In this document: positions 58,387 to 64,000 of the stretch, in pieces | Position numbering within the stretch: position 1 is the stretch's first letter | Layout: every line of letters starts with the position of its first letter | Source: Aphidius gifuensis | Lineage: Eukaryota; Arthropoda; Insecta; Hymenoptera; Braconidae | Assembly: GCF_014905175.1 (NCBI RefSeq) | Contig: NC_057788.1 | Span: 1,364,001 to 1,428,000 of the forward strand | DNA length: 64,000 bases | Reading direction: 5' to 3' | Notes under the pieces: generated by a model | What the model was told of the DNA's origin: nothing | The model's input: only the letters and a program-made list of their open reading frames with translations | The model's database searches: none | Translations under genes and position numbers: made by a program

Positions 58387-58738
58387 TGTTACTGATTTTA
58401 ATCAAATACCACTCACTTATTATTATTTTTTTTTCTATATTTTATCTGCAAATCGAAAAATATTAATAAATAAATTATTTGTGAATTTATTTGCCAACAA
58501 TATGCATATGCAAACTAACGTGGTAATTATTGTCATTTTATTTATCTCTGCAATTTAATATGAATAAATTATATTTATTTTATTATCATTATCTCTTTTA
58601 AAAATATTGTGTACGTTGTTTTTTTTTTACTCATTTTTAAGTTAAGTATTCAGTATTGTATTATTGCATTATTCAAATAATTTTTAAATATATATATATA
58701 CAGAAAAAAACCACGACATTCGTCATACTGGCTCAATG

Positions 58739-58764
58739 AGGTATAAGAAAATTTTCTTATACCT
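58739..58764. repeat. 26-bp perfect palindrome
   Basis: AGGTATAAGAAAA is followed directly by its exact reverse complement. It lies ~350 bp upstream of the WDSUB1 start. Confidence 0.85.
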
Positions 58765-60327
58765 TATTTTTTTTTTTTTTTATTTATAAAATGACACTGA
58801 CACTAGTTTATCACCCTCTATATTTACATACCCTTATAAACTATTTTTTTTTTTTTTTACATTATATCATCAACCCCTAATTTTTTTTCTTCTTTTTTGT
58901 AATTTTATTTATTTATTTATACTTTTTCTATTTTTTATTTCTTATAATTATCCATTTGTTTTTTTATTTTCCAATTTTATTAATTAATTTAATTTTAATT
59001 CTGTTTGTTGTAAAAATAAAGATAATAAATTAATTAATTAAAAAAAAATAAACGAAATTGAAAAATTAAAAATTAACAGAATTAAAACTAAATTAATTAA
59101 TAAAATTGAAAAATAAATTAATTGATAATTATATAAGAAATAAAAAACTTTAGTAATTATTTTTCATAGAATTTTATTAATTTAAAACACAATTATTACA
59201 TTTGTTTATTTTCCTTTTGTTTATATTATTTTTTTTTTCCATTTTATCTAGCTAAAAAAAAAAAAAAAAACTTAAGTTAATAACAACTTTTTAACATTCA
59301 AGATGCATGATGATAATAATACATATAACTATTTTATTTATTTTATTTTTCAAATCGATTATGAAAATAAATTGTTGTTCGTATATTGTGTGATTTTTGT
59401 GTATTTTTTTTTTAAATATTCAATGAATACTAAATTTTTAATGACGATGATAATGATGATGAAGGGTCAATGAAATAAATATTATTATTTTTATCGCTAA
59501 CGTCAAACCTAATAATACGTTTGAGTAAAATTTTATTTAGGGTATGTTCATTATGTTTTTACTAATGTTAATAAATTTACATTGTCATTGTTATGTTTTT
59601 TTTTAGTCTTATTTTTATTTAAAAATAGACATATTTTTATCAAATTTCGATTACTTGTTATGTATATTTATTTTTATTGATATATATATTTATTTATTTT
59701 TCATGTTTGAGGATCGATAAGCATGTGCGACAAACGCAGTCGAATTATCGTCACCTTTTTTTTTTTTTTTCTTGTTAATTTTGTATTGAATTATCGCTTT
59801 ACAGTATTTTAAATAAATTTGTGTTTGTGAATTTACAATTTGAGGACATTAAAGTTTTTAAATGACGTGGAGGTTTCTTGAATGTTTATCGATTTTATTT
59901 TTGAAAAGTTGTTAAACTTTTTAAAATAAATTTAAATAAATAATATTTTCATTATTTTTTTAGTAAAGTGAATTAATAATCTACAAAAGAATAATTTAAA
60001 AAATGCATTAACTAATTAAAAAAATTAATAAACAAAGACAAAGCTAATTAATAAAATTAAAAAAAAACACTAAAAACTTATTAACAATTATAATGTCAAA
60101 TAATTTATAATAAAAAACTTCCTTTCACTAATTTAAATTACGTTATTTAAATAAAAATATAAATAAAATATAATTATTATTCCAAAGAATTGATTTACTT
60201 ACCAAAAAATTAGCAAACAATAATTTAAATTTAAATCAATTTAAATTTTCATAATTAAAAACTGTATTTATTTCGAAATATATTTTTGTATTGTTTAATG
60301 AATTTAAAAAAATATTTATCTATTTAT

Positions 60328-60600
60328 TTAAGTTATATTAATGTCATGACAATGACATCGATGAAGCATGTATATTTTTATAAAACTAGAATATAAAAAC
60401 AACCGTTCATAAATAGATACATCGTCAAACTGTTCCGCGACACCTGTGGACAATTGTCCACCAGGTAAAAATATAAAAAAAAAAAAAAAAAACAATATAA
60501 TATTTATTGACCTTATGTGTGCTTTGATGTATGTCATCCTAAAATCGATATAACAGGTGTCCAAATGACAATAGCAACCTGAAAAAAAATACACAAATAT
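60328..60600. other. Unassigned higher-complexity island with a 16-bp palindrome
   Basis: It includes the perfect palindrome GTGGACAATTGTCCAC (60448-60463), followed by CAG|GTAAAA, a plausible plus-strand splice donor at 60466. Downstream, ATAACAG|GTGTCC could be an acceptor. A noncoding 5' exon of NOMO or an lncRNA would fit; neither is shown. The minus-strand open frame here has no family resemblance I recognise. Confidence 0.35.
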
Positions 60601-61105
60601 AATATTTACCCCAAAAATTCATCAATTAAATATAAATCATATTTCCCAACCCAAAAATAAACCAAACAAATTTCAATATACAAAAAATATTTAATTATTT
60701 ACTATGTTTACTTTACCAATAACGACTTGGATAATTAATTTCAAATTTAAAAAATTAATTAACATTCGCGGGAAAATTTAAAAATTAATTTTACCATTTG
60801 TCGGTCAAGAAAATTTGCCCCACCCCCTCTCGCGCCACATCACACAAAAATAATTTTTTAAGGTTAATTGAAAAAGAAATAAAAAAAAGTGTCAAGTGTG
60901 TCACAATTTTTATTTTTTTTTTCTAATTGTGATTGTTTAAATAATTAATTTTTCATAATGTTATTACTAAATAAATAATTAACATTTAAATTTCAATTTA
61001 AAAATTAATATTTAATATAAAAAATTACCTCGTCTAAATAAATACCAAATTAATTATTATAAAAATAAAAAATTGCCGGTTAATCGGCAAAAAAAATCAA
61101 TAATC

Positions 61106-64000
61106 ATGCTCTTCAAAATTCAATTGATTATATTATCATTAATAAATTTATTAAAATTAAGTTTATCACAAGAACCCGATGGTGTTTGTGGTTTTATAAA
61201 AAATGAATATAAAACTGAAAGTTTAGATTACAGCCAAGTTGAAGTTAAATTGTAAGTAAAAGAAAAAATAAAAAATAAATCTATTATATAATCATATTGA
61301 TGATGTAGCTAATTGATAACAAATTAATAATTTTTCTAGGATAACATCATCAGGTAGTACAAAGGCTAAAACAGTTGCTCTTCCAAATGGCTATTATTTT
61401 TTGTCACTCGAACAAAAAGGAAATTACACATTAAAGGTAACAAAAGCAACAAAAAAATAATTTATAAAATAATAATTATTAATTAATTGTAATTGAATTG
61501 AACAGGTTGAGCCACCACCAGGCTGGAGTTTTGAGCCATCAATGGTACCAATAGATTATCAAGGTGATAATTTATGTACTGACGGTAATGATATTAATTT
61601 TGACTTCAAAGGTTTTGGTATAACTGGACATTTAACAACAATTTCAAATAATAAAAATGTTATTTATGGACCTGCTGGTGTTAAAATAACATTGTACAAA
61701 GAAAAAATACAAAATGACATGATTGTCGGTGAAACCATAACTGATAATGATGGAGTATATTTTTTTACACCAATACAACCAGGTAATTATATTATTACTG
61801 CATCACATGATGTATGGAAATTTGATAAATCAACATATAATGTCATTGTAAATAAAGGCAACACAGAATTACCAGATGGTAGTCTTGTTGTATTTGGTTT
61901 TGATGTTTCTGGTAAAGTTATTAGTGATGATGATCAGCCAATAAATGGTGTGTCATTGATACTTTATGGTAATGGTAAATTTAAAGATTGTTTAACTGAT
62001 AAATTATCTGGTTTTGATAATTATCTTTGTCATGTTAAAACAAATAACAATGGTGAATTTAAATTTCCATCATTAACAAATGGTGATTATAAAATAATAC
62101 CACATTATTCAAATAAAAATACAAAATTTGATGTTCAACCAAGTGAATTGTCATTTAAAGTTAATGGTAAAAGTGTTGTATTAACAAAAAATTTTAAAAT
62201 AACTGGTTTTACAATTGGTGGACAAGTTTTAATGTCTAATTCATCAAAAAAAATACCAGTTGCTGATGCTAAAATATATATATCAGGTAAACATATTGCA
62301 ACAACAGATAAAAATGGTTATTATTCAATTGAAAAAATAAAATCAGGACAATATACATTTAAAATAATTGCTGATAATTTACAATTTGATGTTGAAACAA
62401 TTGAAATAACAACAAATTCACCAATAATACCAATAATTTATCCATCATCATATAAAGTATGTGGAAATGTTAAACATTCAAGTGAAAATAAACAATCAAT
62501 ACGTAGTGTTATTGTTGAAAATTCAATGGCAACATTTCATCGTGAAATAAATACTGATTCAGATACTGGTGAATATTGTTTATATTTAAAACCAGATAAA
62601 TATCAATTTAATGTTGTTGTTAATCATAATGAAAAAATTAATGGTCTACAATTTTATCCATTACAGCATACAATTGATGTTAGCACAATGCCAATAAACA
62701 ACATAAATTTCTCACAATTAAAAGCAACAGTTATTGGTACAATTGAATGTATGAAACAATCATTAATAAATTGTATGGAAATATCAGTAACATTAAAAAT
62801 TCTTGATGGACAAATAATTAAAACAATTAATGCAATAAATGGTAAATATGAATTTACAAATATATTACCAGGTCATTATGAATTGTTAATTGATAATGAT
62901 ATTTATTGTTGGGATAAATCAAGTCAAAAAATATCAATAACATCAGAGCATGCAATTGTACCAGTATTTAAACAAACTGGTTATTCAGTAACATTTTTAT
63001 CATCACATGATACTTCAATTGAATACGATGATATTGATAATAAAAATAAAAAAATAACAATAACATTGCCTGCTGGTAGTACACGTAATTGTGTTAAAAA
63101 TTATGGTGAATATATATTTACACCAAAAGGTTGTCATATTTATCAACAAAAAACATACAAATGGAATACAAATAATCAACAACCAATAATATTATCAGCA
63201 ATTGAACATCGTCATAAAGGACGTATTGTTGTTCCAATTCATGGTACAACATCAGAAGCTGATAAACAACATGATATTAAAGTTAATGTTGTTATGGAAA
63301 ATAATAATAACAAAATAATACCAACAATTGTTAAAAAAGTTGCAAATCAAGGTGTATATCGTTATACATTTGAATTTAATGGTAAATCAGATACAACATA
63401 TATTATAACACCAATATCAGATATAATAATATTTAATCATGCATCAATTAAAGTAATTGGTAAGGATGATTGTAATGATGATGTTGCAACATTTAATGGA
63501 CATGTTGGTATAATAATATCTGGTAGTATACAACCACCAATGGATGATGTTACAATTAAAATATTTGGTAATGATAAAAATGTACCAGTACATACAATGA
63601 TAACTGATAAAACTGGAAAATATATGATTGGTCCATTAAGTAGAACAATTAATTATACAGTAACTGCTGATAAAATTGGCTATACAATAACTGGTCCAGA
63701 TGCTAATGGTGTATTTTTAGCTCATAAACTAGCTGAAATAATAATAAATGTCATTGATGATAATACAAAATTACCATTAAATGGTGTGCTATTATCATTA
63801 TCTGGTGGTAATAATGGTAATTATAGAAAAAATAGTATAACAAATAATAATGGACAATTGGTATTTAATAGTTTATCACCAGGTGATTATTATTTACGTC
63901 CAATGATGAAAGAATATCAATTTGATTTATCATTAAAAATTATAAAAATTAATGAAGGTGAAACAATGAAAATAATATTACATGGTAATAGAATTGCATT
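61106..64000 (+). CDS. NOMO: NOMO (nodal modulator), 5' part, runs off the window
   Basis: Exons 61106-61251, 61340-61436 and 61506 to beyond the window join in phase, giving ~912 residues so far. The start MLFKIQLIILSLINLL is a signal peptide; an in-frame upstream TTG is not needed. Mature N-terminus DGVCGFIKNEYK, then PPPGWSFEP, followed by repeated Ig-like/CarboxypepD_reg-type beta-sandwich domains (motifs such as TDNDGVYFFTPIQPGNY and TTDKNGYYSIEKIKSGQY). Near the window end, FNSLSPGDYYLRPMMKEY is characteristic of NOMO. Human NOMO is ~1,220 residues; the C-terminal membrane anchor lies outside. It is an ER membrane protein of the BOS complex in the multipass translocon (with TMEM147 and NCLN). 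Almost the whole visible gene sits in one very long exon. Confidence 0.95.

Larger units (their letters stand above)
58387..61105. other. Spacer between divergent WDSUB1 and NOMO genes
   Basis: AT-rich divergent intergenic region. Landmarks are a 26-bp perfect palindrome at 58739-58764, a less AT-rich island at 60328-60600, and another at 60780-60845 (CCCCACCCCCTCTCGCGCC) that is a likely NOMO promoter. No coding gene is convincing. Confidence 0.55.

Noticed and set aside
60328..60594. Minus-strand 88-codon frame as a gene
   Set aside because: No recognisable domain, no conserved start and a poly-A/T run inside; better treated as an unassigned island.
61073..61105. Upstream start for NOMO
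   Set aside because: The in-frame upstream codon is TTG; the ATG at 61106 begins directly with a signal peptide.
1..64000. tRNA or rRNA genes
   Set aside because: I looked for cloverleaf-like GC-richer stretches with TTCRA-type motifs and found none convincing.

Overview
This is an arthropod nuclear genome window, very A+T-rich, with short AT-rich introns, long homopolymer and TA runs, and several insect-type housekeeping genes. The extreme AT bias, together with a tandem array of intronless, signal-peptide-bearing leucine-rich-repeat (LRR) proteins with no membrane or TIR segment, best fits a parasitoid wasp. Aphidiine braconids are known for AT-rich genomes and for LRR-only, Toll-ectodomain-like venom proteins. 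The organism assignment and the venom role are inference; nothing here proves where the genes are expressed.

Left third (1-31 kb). Six minus-strand LRR genes lie head to tail (22-3300, 4021-7164, 8717-11908, 13347-16613, 17570-21815, 22784-25984). Each encodes a secreted protein of about 1,050-1,090 residues built from three tandem ~340-residue LRR modules. Five share a TATA-containing upstream block. Remnants of at least one and probably two further copies lie between them (8440-8600 and 12360-12560). One copy is split by a ~1 kb insertion flanked by a 38-bp direct repeat, arranged so that splicing at AG|GT sites inside the repeat would restore the frame exactly: a candidate newly gained intron. 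A ~1.8 kb foldback element made of GACACA-type repeats (26825-28634) separates the array from a secreted protein made of part of an EGF-receptor ectodomain (28835-30784, three exons).

Middle and right (31-64 kb). After ~4 kb of AT-rich DNA with no recognised gene come conserved single-copy-type genes: a RASA3/GAP1-type Ras GTPase-activating protein (35047-40090, +), a junctin/aspartyl beta-hydroxylase-like acidic membrane protein without a catalytic domain (41983-45312, +), U2SURP/SR140 (46129-51088, -), cytoplasmic myosin essential light chain Mlc-c with two alternative first coding exons (51900-53183, -), a WDSUB1-type WD40-SAM-U-box ubiquitin ligase whose propeller region is duplicated (53940-58386, -), and the 5' part of the ER translocon factor NOMO (61106 to window end, +).

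The right-hand genes are ordinary cell biology (Ras signalling, ER calcium or translocon, splicing, myosin, ubiquitin) and show no operon-like link to the LRR array. The notable accessory system is the left third: a birth-and-death cluster of secreted LRR proteins beside a secreted EGFR-ectodomain protein. Both look like receptor ectodomains released as soluble proteins. Exon coordinates were worked out by hand from splice sites, phase and conserved protein sequence, without transcript data.
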